A stretch of 64,000 nt of DNA from JAICMB01 sp963802915 (GTDB lineage: Bacteria > Acidobacteriota > Terriglobia > Bryobacterales > Bryobacteraceae). The position numbers and the translations under genes were made by a program. Below, piece after piece: positions 28,056-35,923 of the stretch. Position 1 is the first letter of the stretch, and the number at the start of each line of letters is the position of its first letter. The notes under the pieces were generated by a model. That model worked only from the letters and a program-made list of their open reading frames with translations, was not told where the DNA came from and searched no databases. Location: assembly GCA_963802915.1 (NCBI GenBank), contig CAWDKQ010000007.1, positions 124,001 to 188,000 of the forward strand, read 5' to 3'.

Positions 28056-28083
28056 GCTTAGACGCGAACCAGTATGACGCTTT

Positions 28084-28112
28084 ATTGTGCCCGAGATTTC
28101 AAGGGGTTTCAA
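28084..28112 (-). promoter_or_regulatory. Candidate sigma70 promoter of the ACIII–caa3 operon
   Basis: On the minus strand TTGAAA (28112-28107), 17 bp spacer, CACAAT (28089-28084). Transcription would begin about 20 bases before the actA ATG at 28055. Confidence 0.5.
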
Positions 28113-28222
28113 CAAATTTTACGGTACGGCGCGAATTAGTTTTGCGATTGTGCTCTTTGATATCAGCCGCTACGGTTAGGGTGTAGGAATTATAGTCAGA
28201 ATGTATAAAACGTTCGTAGGGG

Positions 28223-28257
28223 GTTCGTAGTTCGTGGTTGTTGGTTCGTGGTTCGGT
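28223..28257 (+). repeat. Five tandem heptamers of GTTCGTR type
   Basis: GTTCGTA, GTTCGTG, GTTGTTG, GTTCGTG, GTTCGGT follow one another in strict 7-base phase, with another GTTCGTA at 28212-28218. The array lies between the actA promoter and the LysE gene. Confidence 0.75.
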
Positions 28258-28280
28258 AGTGCTTGGTTATTCTAGAGGCC

Positions 28281-28919
28281 ATGCCTTCGCTTCCTGCTCT
28301 GGGATTGTTCCTGGTTGCCACTTTGGCGCTGTTGATCGTTCCGGGGCCTGCTGTCCTCTATATTGTCGGCCGCAGCATGCACCAGGGCCGGCGGGCGGGC
28401 CTCGTTTCAGTTTTGGGGATTGCTGTTGGAAGTATCGTTCACGTTGGCGCCGCCGCTTTGGGGCTCTCCGCTTTGCTATTGGCTTCGGCGTTTGCGTTTT
28501 CGACTCTGAAGTATGCCGGGGCTGCTTATCTCATTTACCTCGGCTTGCGGACCTGGTTTGCGAAAGGCTCGGTTGGGGCTCCGGATGCGCCGCCAGCGCA
28601 TGGAATGCGGCGCGTGTTTGCGCAAGGGGTGTTGGTGAATGTGCTCAATCCGAAGGTTGCGCTGTTTTTCTTTGCGTTCCTTCCCCAGTTTGTCGATCCG
28701 CGCCGTGGTCCCGTGGCGATGCAGATTCTCTTCCTCGGCGGCTTGCTGATTGCACTCGGCGTTTGTAGCGACGCATTGTACGCCGTGTTGGCCGGCACGC
28801 TAGCGCGGTATTTGAATCGACATCCCCGTTATTGGCGGCGGCAGCGGTATGTTACCGGCGGGATTTATGTCTCGTTGGGGCTGACAGCCGCGCTGGCGGG
28901 CGGGCAGCGGAAAATCTAG
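28281..28919 (+). CDS. LysE/RhtB-family amino-acid exporter
   Basis: 212 residues from ATG 28281. Six-helix LysE fold: LFLVATLALLIVPGPAVLYIV (the VPGP motif is the family hallmark), GLVSVLGIAVGSIVHVGAAA, YAGAAYLIYLGLRTW, NPKVALFFFAFLPQF (second signature) and IALGVCSDALYAVLA. It probably exports an amino acid or derivative from the cytoplasm. The stop overlaps the stop of a truncated copy of the convergent isomerase gene. Its last ~12 codons are repeated at 30408-30445. Confidence 0.92.
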   Translation: MPSLPALGLFLVATLALLIVPGPAVLYIVGRSMHQGRRAGLVSVLGIAVGSIVHVGAAALGLSALLLASAFAFSTLKYAGAAYLIYLGLRTWFAKGSVGAPDAPPAHGMRRVFAQGVLVNVLNPKVALFFFAFLPQFVDPRRGPVAMQILFLGGLLIALGVCSDALYAVLAGTLARYLNRHPRYWRRQRYVTGGIYVSLGLTAALAGGQRKI

Positions 28920-29143
28920 ACCTCGCAGATTTTCAGCGCCTGTTCCAGGGATTGAATAGGATCGCGGCCCGGCGCGGGCGAGTATTCGTGGGCGATGTAG
29001 CCGGTAAAGCCGGTGTCGGCTATCGCTTGCGCCACGAAGTGATAATTCAACTCCTGCGTCTCATCGATCTCGTGATGGCCGGGATTGCCTCCGGTATGGA
29101 AATGCCCGATGTATTGGATGTTATCTCGAATGGTGCGAGCGAT
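28882..29143. repeat. 262-bp direct repeat, left copy
   Basis: Holds the end of the LysE gene and the 3' end of the convergent isomerase gene. It matches 30408-30669 over its whole length with eight differences that I counted, all near the two ends. Immediately after it an IS630 remnant begins. Confidence 0.9.
28916..29143 (-). pseudogene. 3' fragment of the hydroxypyruvate-isomerase-like gene
   Basis: The minus strand encodes the last ~75 residues of the protein found intact at 30442-31299 (TIRDNIQYIGHFHTGGNPG through to the stop). Five of the six differences in the isomerase part are synonymous; one changes Arg to His. It is cut off at 29143 by the IS630 remnant and has no start. Confidence 0.85.
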
Positions 29144-29390
29144 TCATGGTGGATCACACGCCGACTCACGGGATCCGGCTCAATCAGGCGGGAGATCGAA
29201 GTCGGAATCTTCGGCGGGCAATGCTTGGGGGGCTGAAGAAGCAGCGATTTGAGGACCTTGCGCCGGGAAGCGGAGGCATGGAATCGACGGATGAATCGTG
29301 ATCGCGTCAAAATCTCGTGGAAGTTCTATGGCCAAGCTGCCCGCCGCAAGTCTGGTTACAAAAGGAATCCTTCACGCGGTCAAGAACCTA
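29144..29390 (+). mobile_element. IS630-family transposase remnant (C-terminal third)
   Basis: Three frames together give a typical IS630 C-terminus: HTPTHGIRLNQA, then after a one-base shift AEIEVGIFGGQCLG, then after a second shift LRTLRREAEAWNRRMNRDRV, KISWKF and ARRKSGYKRN. The catalytic Glu region and residues after it are represented, but the N-terminal two thirds and clear terminal inverted repeats are missing. It is therefore a dead fragment. Confidence 0.7.
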
Positions 29391-29495
29391 GGCGACCATT
29401 GGCCCGCAAAAAATCCAGCGTTGCGGTGAACTGTAACCTAACTGCGGGAGTGTAGAGCTAGACTGCCGCTCAGCAATTTCAAATCTGCGCGGCGG

Positions 29496-30056
29496 TTACG
29501 CGCCCAGCAACTCGCGCTTGAGAGCGGCATTGACCGGCTCCGGACCCAGCCATGCCGAAAACAGCGCGTCCGCAAAATCCTCACCCGGTATCGTCAACTC
29601 TTTGCCCTGGCCGCGCACCACGGTGCCGGCCGCCGGCAGGTACGTGAAATTTAGAACATTGCCTTTCTTGAGGGCGGGTAGAGCCTGTTCCAGGAGATCT
29701 AGTCGCGTTTGTAGAGTTGGCATCGCCAGACTGGAGTTGCGTAGGATGCCCGTCTTTACCGCTTGAACGAACGTTTCGCGGCTGACGTCACGCAGCATCA
29801 CAAGGACCATACGCTTGGGCTCGTCGGTATTGATCGCTGTCCGCGCATCCGCCGTCGGCTTTTGAAGGTAGAGTCCCGCGACGTAGACCTTGAAGAAAAT
29901 CTTCTCCTTACACAACCCCATGCCGTTCAGGCGGAGCTCCTTGCCCGCCACGTCGATCATCTCCGGCATGCTGACGCCCGATACCTCGCGCGAACGATCC
30001 GCTGCTACGCCCAGCGCCACGGCGCAACAGAAGGCTGCCAGAGTTAAACTTTGCAT
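29496..30056 (-). CDS. Exported chalcone-isomerase-like protein
   Basis: 186 residues from ATG 30056; an alternative start ten codons upstream would put charged residues before the signal peptide (LTLAAFCCAVALGVAA). The mature part has the bacterial chalcone-isomerase-like pattern: VAGKELRLNGMGLCKEKIFF, KVYVAGLYLQ, KRMVLVMLRDVSRETFVQAV and GEDFADALFSAWLGPEPVN. Members are periplasmic, of unsettled function, and the plant active-site residues are not conserved. It sits inside the DNA between the two 262-bp repeats and thus arrived with it. Confidence 0.8.
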   Translation of the reverse strand: MQSLTLAAFCCAVALGVAADRSREVSGVSMPEMIDVAGKELRLNGMGLCKEKIFFKVYVAGLYLQKPTADARTAINTDEPKRMVLVMLRDVSRETFVQAVKTGILRNSSLAMPTLQTRLDLLEQALPALKKGNVLNFTYLPAAGTVVRGQGKELTIPGEDFADALFSAWLGPEPVNAALKRELLGA

Positions 30057-30099
30057 TTTCCGTCTCGACCAAGGTTCCCTGCTCAAATCAATGCGAGGG

Positions 30100-30317
30100 G
30101 ACAGGACCGCCCCCGCCCGGCAGAACCTGCCTGAGCCCAGGGCGGGAACCGAAAAGACGATTGCGTCGCCGACTGACTGAACGATAGCCTATGCGCAGCT
30201 TGATGCGGAGCGAGTCCACGCGCCAAGCATCGCTGTCAAGAAAGACCGCAGCGACCTCGCCGATCGCTTGCCCGTCCGCTGCAATCACGGTTCGTCCTCT
30301 GAGTTTTTTGTCTGAAA
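30100..30317 (-). pseudogene. PRC-barrel-domain gene remnant with internal deletion
   Basis: VSDKKLRGRTVIAADGQAIG and DSDAWRVDSLRIKLR (around 30215-30317) are the first half of a PRC-barrel. A different frame directly downstream gives IVQSVGDAIVFSVPA, the end of the same domain. The ~25 residues expected between are missing and the frame changes, so the gene is broken. No start codon precedes the first part. It lies directly upstream of the chalcone-isomerase-like gene. Confidence 0.55.
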
Positions 30318-30407
30318 CCGCACCCGAGCTGCCGCTCCCAATTTATAGATACCTAGAATTCAGGTGTGATTTCTAAAAATGGAAAGCGACGGAACTGGCT
30401 GTTGCGG

Positions 30408-30669
30408 TGACGGCCGCGCCGGCGGGCGGGCAGCGGAAAATCTAGACCTCGCAGATTTTCAGCGCCTGTTCCAGGGATTGAATAGGATCGCGGCCCGGCG
30501 CGGGCGAGTATTCGTGGGCGATGTAGCCGGTAAAGCCGGTGTCGGCTATCGCTTGCGCCACGAAGTGATAATTCAACTCCTGCGTCTCATCGATCTCGTG
30601 ACGGCCAGGGTTGCCGCCGGTATGGAAATGCCCGATGTATTGGATGTTGTCGCGAATGGTGCGAGCGAT
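30408..30669. repeat. 262-bp direct repeat, right copy
   Basis: Right partner of 28882-29143. It starts with the last ~12 codons of a LysE gene (30408-30445, with one Leu-to-Pro change) and continues into the intact isomerase gene. The LysE tail is cut from its gene by unrelated sequence upstream of 30408. Confidence 0.9.
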
Positions 30670-31299
30670 ATCGCCGTCCATGATTTGCATGTGATAAATG
30701 TCGTAGAGAAGCTTCACGCGCGGCGAGTTGACGCGCTTCATCAGGTCGACACCCCAAGTTGCGTGGTCGCACATGTAATCTTTGTGGTTGACCTTGCTGT
30801 TCAGCAGTTCGATACAGACGTTGACGCCTTTGTCTTCCGCGTGCGCCTTGATCTTGTTTAGAAACAAAGCGCAGTTGTCCATGCCTTCGGTGTCGGACAT
30901 GCCGCGGCGATTGCCGGAAAACGTAATCAGATTGGGCGCGCCTTCCTTGGCGCAGATATCGATGCCTTCGTGCATGGAGGCTTCGAGCCGCTCGTGATTC
31001 TCTTTGCGATTGAGCGCGTCGGGGATGGTGCCTCCGAAGCCGGGGACCATGGTCGGAATCAGACCGTATTGTTTGAGAATCGGCCAGTCTTTGGGTCCGA
31101 TGAGGTCGAATCCCTTGGCTCCCAGACGGGCGGCGTCGCGGGCGTTCTCTTCGAGAGTTCTGCCTTTTCCGAAAACTCCGCCAGTGACGCACTGTTTCAG
31201 ACGTCCCTTGCGAGCCGCCGGAGCATCGTCCGGGGCCGCGACCGCTAACGCAGCGCCCGCCGTCGCCAGGGACGGCAGGAAAGTCCTTCGGGTCATCAT
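30442..31299 (-). CDS. Tat-exported hydroxypyruvate-isomerase-like TIM-barrel protein
   Basis: 285 residues. A twin-arginine signal opens the protein (MTRRTFLPSLATAGAALAV). The rest is an AP-endonuclease-2-type TIM barrel: GAKGFDLIGPKDWPIL, NLITFSGNRRGMSD, VCIELLNSK (metal Glu), KLLYDIYHMQIMDGD (Asp and His ligands), YIGHFHTGGNPGRHEID and GYIAHEYSP. These match the hydroxypyruvate isomerase/sugar isomerase group with divalent metal. Paired with the Tat Gfo/Idh oxidoreductase nearby, it suggests sugar or polyol processing outside the cytoplasm, a habit of this phylum. It was once directly convergent with LysE. Confidence 0.88.
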   Translation of the reverse strand: MMTRRTFLPSLATAGAALAVAAPDDAPAARKGRLKQCVTGGVFGKGRTLEENARDAARLGAKGFDLIGPKDWPILKQYGLIPTMVPGFGGTIPDALNRKENHERLEASMHEGIDICAKEGAPNLITFSGNRRGMSDTEGMDNCALFLNKIKAHAEDKGVNVCIELLNSKVNHKDYMCDHATWGVDLMKRVNSPRVKLLYDIYHMQIMDGDIARTIRDNIQYIGHFHTGGNPGRHEIDETQELNYHFVAQAIADTGFTGYIAHEYSPAPGRDPIQSLEQALKICEV

Positions 31300-31363
31300 T
31301 GGTTCATGCTAGTCGAGTGCGTCGGGAATTACAATCACGGCCGATCGAGACGTCGGCAATTGG

Positions 31364-31384
31364 CCGCTCCGTAACCGTCGCGGT
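31364..31384 (+). repeat. Intergenic CTCCGTAAC-N-GTCGCGG motif, copy 1
   Basis: Matches the reverse complement of 34998-35018 with one mismatch over 21 bases. It lies in the non-coding gap between two genes. It is probably a member of a dispersed intergenic family. Confidence 0.5.
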
Positions 31385-31562
31385 TCCGTAGCGTGTTGTG
31401 GAGGCCTGCGCGAGGCGTTCACGGGAATTTTCGGGAATTTTCGGATGGCCTTATCCGATTCTTTTCTCTGAGTTTAAGGCGCGGACTGAGGCTCACCGCG
31501 TGCTACCGACGATCCGGAATTTTGAGTCCGATCTGTATACTCAAACGGATTCCAACCCAAGA

Positions 31563-32240
31563 ATGATCGAAACAAACAGGCTCAATTTTGATTCATGCTG
31601 GTTTCAAGCTCCGCGCGAGCGGACTCCCGATTTCTTTCCGAAATTCATTCGCATCTCCGTGGCCGTGCAGGCCGGTTTGCGACAGCGTTTGCCGGAAATC
31701 TATCTGGCCGATATCGAACGATTCCGAAACACGCGCATGGTGTATCCGCTGCTCGTGTATGCGGCAAGCCGTCCTTTTTCGAGCGAGTCGCGTACCGACT
31801 TCAGCTACGACATCCTCAATCCGGCATTGATGCGGCGTTTTCGTTATTCGGTGCGGAAGAACCTTCCCCGTCTGCTGGATAACGCCGCGCAGAGGCTGCG
31901 GGCCGCGGGGATGAACGACGTTGCCAGACAGTATCGGGCGTCGAAATCGAGCGACATTATCGAGACCGTGGATCGGCTGAAGATTTGCCGGCGGCGTCTG
32001 GAAGCGGTGATCGTGGCGGAGACGCGATTGATCGACGCGCTGTTTCAGTTTGCCGGAAGCGACCGGCTGCCGCTGAAGGAGCGGACCAAAATCTGGGCGA
32101 GCGTCTCGAAGGAATGGCTTTCGGTCCTGCGGCGGCTATATGCGCGGAAGGATTTCCGATGGCTCGGGCCGGAGTTGGTGGCCCGAGCCAGGGAGGCGGT
32201 CACGATGCCTTGCGTCCGCCGCTTGGATCCAGCGAGCTAG
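31563..32240 (+). CDS. Hypothetical protein of unknown function
   Basis: 225 residues from ATG 31563, chosen because a TATACT -10-like box lies about 21 bases upstream; the frame stays open to 31398. I recognise no family. The protein is Arg-rich and mostly helical, with FFPKFIRISVAVQAGLRQRL, FSYDILNPALMRRFRYSVRK and a helix-rich second half with many basic residues. No signal peptide or membrane helix. Its stop overlaps the stop of the convergent oxidoreductase. Confidence 0.55.
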   Translation: MIETNRLNFDSCWFQAPRERTPDFFPKFIRISVAVQAGLRQRLPEIYLADIERFRNTRMVYPLLVYAASRPFSSESRTDFSYDILNPALMRRFRYSVRKNLPRLLDNAAQRLRAAGMNDVARQYRASKSSDIIETVDRLKICRRRLEAVIVAETRLIDALFQFAGSDRLPLKERTKIWASVSKEWLSVLRRLYARKDFRWLGPELVARAREAVTMPCVRRLDPAS

Positions 32241-33439
32241 AACGGCAGGATGTCTTCGCGGACCGGATCGAAATCGATCTGCCGCTTCTCCACATACGCG
32301 ATATTGCCGAGGTGCGAAGCCTGGGCGGAACGGTGTCCGATGAGCACGTCGCCATTGGGGCGTTTGCGCGTGCGCATGCATTCCAGGAAGTTGTTGACGT
32401 GATCGAGCGTCAGGTCATGCGGTTCGGCTTTGACGACGACAGGTTCGGCGTTGCGGCCGCGCGGCGTGTATTCGTAGTGGCCGCGATCAATGAAGAGCTT
32501 GCCTTCGGTGCCGCACATCTCGACGCCTTCGCCGTGGATGCCGGGGGCCAGAGTCGCTTCGAAAGTCGCGGTGTATTCGCCCGGATATTCCAACAGCACG
32601 TTGATGGTGTCCGGCGCGGTGCGGCCGTCTTTGTAGGCGTAGACGCCGCCGGCTGCGACGGCCGACTTCGGAATTTCCTGGTTCATAAACATGTGAACGA
32701 CGTCGATCCAGTGCGTGAAGAGATCGGTGACCTGGCCGCCGCCGAAATCGAGATAGGCGCGCCAGTTGTAGTATTGCTGGGGATCCCAATCGCGCCAGCG
32801 AACCGGTCCGAGGAAATGAGCCCAGTCGAGATTCGAGGGCTGAGTCTGGAGCGAGGCGGGGGCCTTGCGGAGATGATAGCCGTTGCCGTGCCACCATGTT
32901 CGCGCCAGCGTGATCTTCCCGAGTTTCCCGGTGTCGAAATACTCCGCCTTGGCGCGCAGGTAATGAATCCCGGAGCGCTGCTGCATGCCGACCTGGCACA
33001 CGCGCTCATTGATGCGCGCGGCTTTGACGATTCTCGGACCTTCATCGATGGTTCGCGTCAACGGCTTCTCGCAATACACGTCCTTGCCGGCGTTGAGCGC
33101 GTCAATGGCAGTGGTGGCGTGCCAGTGATCGGGCGTGGCGATCAGAACGGCATCGATTTCCTTCTCCTCGAGAAGCTTGCGATGGTCCGTGAAGGATTTA
33201 GCGTCAGTGGCTTTTTGACGCGCCTGATCGATGTGCTCGCTATATATGTCGCAAACGGCGGCGACATGCAGCGTCTTGGTTTCCATGAACTGAGTCATGA
33301 CATACGTGCCGCGGTCGCCGGTGCCGATGACGCCGAGTTGCACGCTGTCGTTCGCTCCCAGGATACGGGAATAGGATGCCGCGGTCATGGCGACAGCGCC
33401 GCCCATGAAGGCACGCCGCGCGAGTTTTTCCGAATTCAT
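32237..33439 (-). CDS. Tat-exported Gfo/Idh/MocA-family oxidoreductase
   Basis: 400 residues. Signal ARRAFMGGAVAMTAA is Tat-like. NAD(P)-binding Rossmann motif GVIGTGDRGTYV, then IDAVLIATPDHWHATTAIDA and DVYCEKPLTRTIDEG, the classic Gfo/Idh/MocA segment with the catalytic-region Lys. The C-terminal half holds the substrate domain (DLFTHWIDVVHMFM). It probably oxidises a sugar or polyol with tightly bound cofactor outside the cytoplasm. The start is 35 bases from the divergent BON gene. Confidence 0.92.
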   Translation of the reverse strand: MNSEKLARRAFMGGAVAMTAASYSRILGANDSVQLGVIGTGDRGTYVMTQFMETKTLHVAAVCDIYSEHIDQARQKATDAKSFTDHRKLLEEKEIDAVLIATPDHWHATTAIDALNAGKDVYCEKPLTRTIDEGPRIVKAARINERVCQVGMQQRSGIHYLRAKAEYFDTGKLGKITLARTWWHGNGYHLRKAPASLQTQPSNLDWAHFLGPVRWRDWDPQQYYNWRAYLDFGGGQVTDLFTHWIDVVHMFMNQEIPKSAVAAGGVYAYKDGRTAPDTINVLLEYPGEYTATFEATLAPGIHGEGVEMCGTEGKLFIDRGHYEYTPRGRNAEPVVVKAEPHDLTLDHVNNFLECMRTRKRPNGDVLIGHRSAQASHLGNIAYVEKRQIDFDPVREDILPF

Positions 33440-33474
33440 GTGCGAATTATATCAGCGCACGACACTAAGACGGT

Positions 33475-33831
33475 ATGAAGAAGCTTCTGATGTTGTTGTT
33501 GTTTTGCGCGGCGAGCCTGCTTCCGGCTGCCACGCCCGCTCGCAGCGGCGGCGCGCGTCTCAGCGATCCCGAGATTGAAGCGGCCATTAAGGTGAAGCTT
33601 GCGAAATCCAAGATCGGGAAGGACGGTCTGACGGTCAAGGTCAAGAATGGGATTGCGACCTGGCAGGGGACGACCTCGGTGATGCAGCACAAAGGCGCGG
33701 CAACGCGTATGGCCAAGACTGCCGGCGCGATCCAGGTTGTGAACAATATCAAGATCAGCGATGAGGCGAAACAGAAGGCGGCCGGCAATCTTACGGGTGC
33801 GCCTCGCAAGGCGGAAGTAAAAACGAATTAA
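33475..33831 (+). CDS. Exported BON-domain protein
   Basis: 118 residues with a signal peptide (LLMLLLFCAASLLPAATPA) and one BON domain: LSDPEIEAAIKVKLAKSKIG, GLTVKVKNGIATWQGTT and AGAIQVVNNIKIS. BON domains bind membrane surfaces or carbohydrates in the periplasm. The C-terminal tail is basic. The stop overlaps that of the convergent GntR gene by four bases. Confidence 0.85.
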   Translation: MKKLLMLLLFCAASLLPAATPARSGGARLSDPEIEAAIKVKLAKSKIGKDGLTVKVKNGIATWQGTTSVMQHKGAATRMAKTAGAIQVVNNIKISDEAKQKAAGNLTGAPRKAEVKTN

Positions 33832-34901
33832 GCGCCCGAGGATTCGCGGACTACCAGTTTGCAGTCCAGCAGAATGTCTCGGGCGAGCATGTCGGGCCGG
33901 GCGATGCGGTCGAGCATGGCGGACATAGCGGCTTCGCCGATCTCGCGGCAGGGCTGGTGAATCGTCGTCAACGGCACTGGCAGCAGCGTGGAATACTCGA
34001 CGTCGTCCATTCCTACGATGGCGATATCAGAGGGGATCTTGTGGCCGGCGGAGATCAGCGTGTGCATGAGCTGTCCGGCGGTGCGATCGTTCGCGCAGAC
34101 GAACGCGTCGGGGTGCAGGGATTCCATCAGGTGCTGGAGGTCGGCTGAGACCACCGGCTCGCGTCCATAGGCGTTTATCACTTCGCGGTATCCAGCGGCT
34201 CGTGCTTCTACGGTCGGGGCGGAATTGGGCTGCGCGAAGAATACGATGCGCTGGCGGTTTCGTTTCAGCAAGTGCTCCGCGGCCAGGTAGCCTGCCCGTC
34301 GATTATCGATTCCCACGAGGTCGTGCGTGCCTCGCTGCGGATAGGGCAGAATGCAGCGGTCCAGCAGGATAATCGGGATGCGGGCTTTGTCCAGCGCGGC
34401 CGCGATGCGCTGGTTGACCTCGTCCTTCGAGGGCGTCAGTTCCAGGGGCGCAAAGAAAACGCCGGCCACTTTTCGCGCGATGTATTGCTGGCATAAGCGC
34501 CAAGCCTGATCTTCCTTGCTTCCGACGCCGGAATTGGTGCTGCCCCAGAGCAGGGCGTGCTCGATCGCGTCGGGCGCTCCGGCCAAGCCTTCGCAGATCG
34601 GCTCGAAGATTTCCGTATCGCTGCGGTCGGGGATCAGCAGGCCGAACAATAAACCTTCCTGAGTGCTGGGCATGGTTTCTCGAACGTAGGTGCCGGAGCC
34701 GGCTCGACGCTCCACCAATCCGTGCTGGCTGAGATCGCGGACGGCGCGGCCGACAGTGATCCGCGAGGTGCCGAATTGCTTGACGAGGGCGGCCTCGCTG
34801 GGAAGTTTCTGGCCCGACTTGTATTTGCCGGACAGGATTTCGTTTTGAAGGACGTCGAAGACCTGCTGGTACTTCGGATGGTCGTGAGTACGTGTTTGCA
34901 T
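33828..34901 (-). CDS. GntR-type regulator with LacI-like ligand domain
   Basis: 357 residues. N-terminal GntR winged helix (KYQQVFDVLQNEILSGKY, KLPSEAALVKQFGTSRITVG, HGLVERRAGSGTYV) joined to a periplasmic-binding-protein fold: LLFGLLIPDRSD, GVFFAPLELTPSK, PIILLDRCILPY, LVGIDNRRAGYLAAEHLL, AFVCANDRTAGQLMH and IAIVGMDDVEYSTLLPVPLT. This AraR-like architecture usually senses a sugar. It is divergent from the HAD gene, with a palindrome in between, and may control itself and that gene. Confidence 0.92.
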   Translation of the reverse strand: MQTRTHDHPKYQQVFDVLQNEILSGKYKSGQKLPSEAALVKQFGTSRITVGRAVRDLSQHGLVERRAGSGTYVRETMPSTQEGLLFGLLIPDRSDTEIFEPICEGLAGAPDAIEHALLWGSTNSGVGSKEDQAWRLCQQYIARKVAGVFFAPLELTPSKDEVNQRIAAALDKARIPIILLDRCILPYPQRGTHDLVGIDNRRAGYLAAEHLLKRNRQRIVFFAQPNSAPTVEARAAGYREVINAYGREPVVSADLQHLMESLHPDAFVCANDRTAGQLMHTLISAGHKIPSDIAIVGMDDVEYSTLLPVPLTTIHQPCREIGEAAMSAMLDRIARPDMLARDILLDCKLVVRESSGA

Positions 34902-34997
34902 GGGCGACGTGGCTTTACCGCTTCCTTACGGTCTTGAAATAATTGTTAGCCGTTGCCCCTCCCTTACGGTCGGGGTGCTGTAACGCGCAGTGACCCG

Positions 34998-35018
34998 ACC
35001 GCGACAGTTACGGAGCGG
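34998..35018 (-). repeat. Intergenic CTCCGTAAC-N-GTCGCGG motif, copy 2
   Basis: The reverse complement matches 31364-31384 with one mismatch. Partial relatives (CTTCCTTACGGTC near 34920; CTCCCTTACGGTCGG near 34957) lie in the same gap in opposite orientation, so the region looks like a small cluster of one repeat family. Confidence 0.5.
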
Positions 35019-35036
35019 GTCTGTATTGATATTACA

Positions 35037-35048
35037 ACTTAGCTAAGT
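35037..35048. promoter_or_regulatory. Perfect 12-bp palindrome, candidate operator
   Basis: ACTTAGCTAAGT reads the same on both strands and lies 26 bases before the TATAAT of the HAD gene, in the -35 zone. It is a plausible site for the divergently encoded GntR/LacI-type regulator. Confidence 0.4.
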
Positions 35049-35074
35049 AATATAGCAACTATGCGAAAAGTTGT

Positions 35075-35080
35075 TATAAT
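35075..35080 (+). promoter_or_regulatory. -10 box of the HAD phosphatase gene
   Basis: Perfect TATAAT, 21 bases before ATG 35102, followed by a purine-rich GGAGGCGAGGAG ribosome-binding stretch. The -35 hexamer is weak, which fits a regulated promoter. Confidence 0.5.
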
Positions 35081-35101
35081 GGAGGCGAGGAGCTGATCTA
35101 T

Positions 35102-35923
35102 ATGAAACATGACACCGCTAAGTTCGTTAAGGAGTACCTGCTTATCAGCGACTTCGACCAAACCCTCAGTTTCAACGATTCCGGGATCGTTTTGAGCGAG
35201 CTGCTGGGAATCAAAGGTTTTCAGGAACGAATCGAAGGGCTCTCCCGGATCAACCTCGTCCAACAAGGCGGGGAACTTGCCTACCTTTTACTACACGATC
35301 CGGAGTATCGCTGCGTGCGCAAGGAGCACCTCGTAGAGGTCGGGAAACGGATCCGGCTGAAGCAGAACATTCGTCTGCTACCGGAGTTGCTGCGGGATCT
35401 GGATGGCCACAAATTCTCGTTTTTCGTGATCTCGGCCGCTCCGGAACTGGTGATTCAATCGGCGTTGGAAGGAATTGTTCCGGCGGAGAATATTTTCGGG
35501 ACTCGTTTCCGGTATGCCGATTCAGGCGAGATCCAATCGATTGTTCGCGTGCCCGCGGGCTACGGCAAAGTCGCCGTTCTCGAAGAGCTGCGCGCGGACC
35601 TGGGTGTGGGACACAACCGCGTGGTTTATGTGGGCGACGGAGGCTCCGATGTGCACGTGATGCTGCACGTGAACCGGCTCGACGGATTGACGATTGCCGT
35701 CTCCGAGAACAAATATATTACGCAGATCGCGCGGCGGACCATTTTGAGCGAGGACTCGTTGAGCATTCTGATCCCGATCCTGGAAGAAATCGCCGGATGG
35801 GATGCGTCCAGAATCCGTGCTCTGTTTGCGTCGCAGGGGTTTGTGATCCAGGAGTGGGATAAGGTCCGGACCGATTCTCTGACGATCGGCAAAACCGGGG
35901 CTGCCGCTCCGGCGGTGGCGTGA
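35102..35923 (+). CDS. HAD-family phosphatase (IB subclass)
   Basis: 273 residues. Motif I is LISDFDQTLSF (nucleophile D17, D19); motif II is FFVISAAPELV; motif III uses GYGKVAVLEEL (Lys); motif IV is VVYVGDGGSDVHVM. The cap region between motifs I and II (residues ~30-95) is helical as in HAD-IB enzymes such as phosphoserine phosphatase. The substrate is unknown. Its stop and the next start share one base (TGATG), so the small membrane protein is translationally coupled. Confidence 0.88.
   Translation: MKHDTAKFVKEYLLISDFDQTLSFNDSGIVLSELLGIKGFQERIEGLSRINLVQQGGELAYLLLHDPEYRCVRKEHLVEVGKRIRLKQNIRLLPELLRDLDGHKFSFFVISAAPELVIQSALEGIVPAENIFGTRFRYADSGEIQSIVRVPAGYGKVAVLEELRADLGVGHNRVVYVGDGGSDVHVMLHVNRLDGLTIAVSENKYITQIARRTILSEDSLSILIPILEEIAGWDASRIRALFASQGFVIQEWDKVRTDSLTIGKTGAAAPAVA

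Noticed and set aside
31985..33478. 497-codon plus-strand frame
   Set aside because: Antisense to the Gfo/Idh/MocA oxidoreductase; composition rich in Val/Ala/Gly/Asp typical of a shadow frame, no motif.
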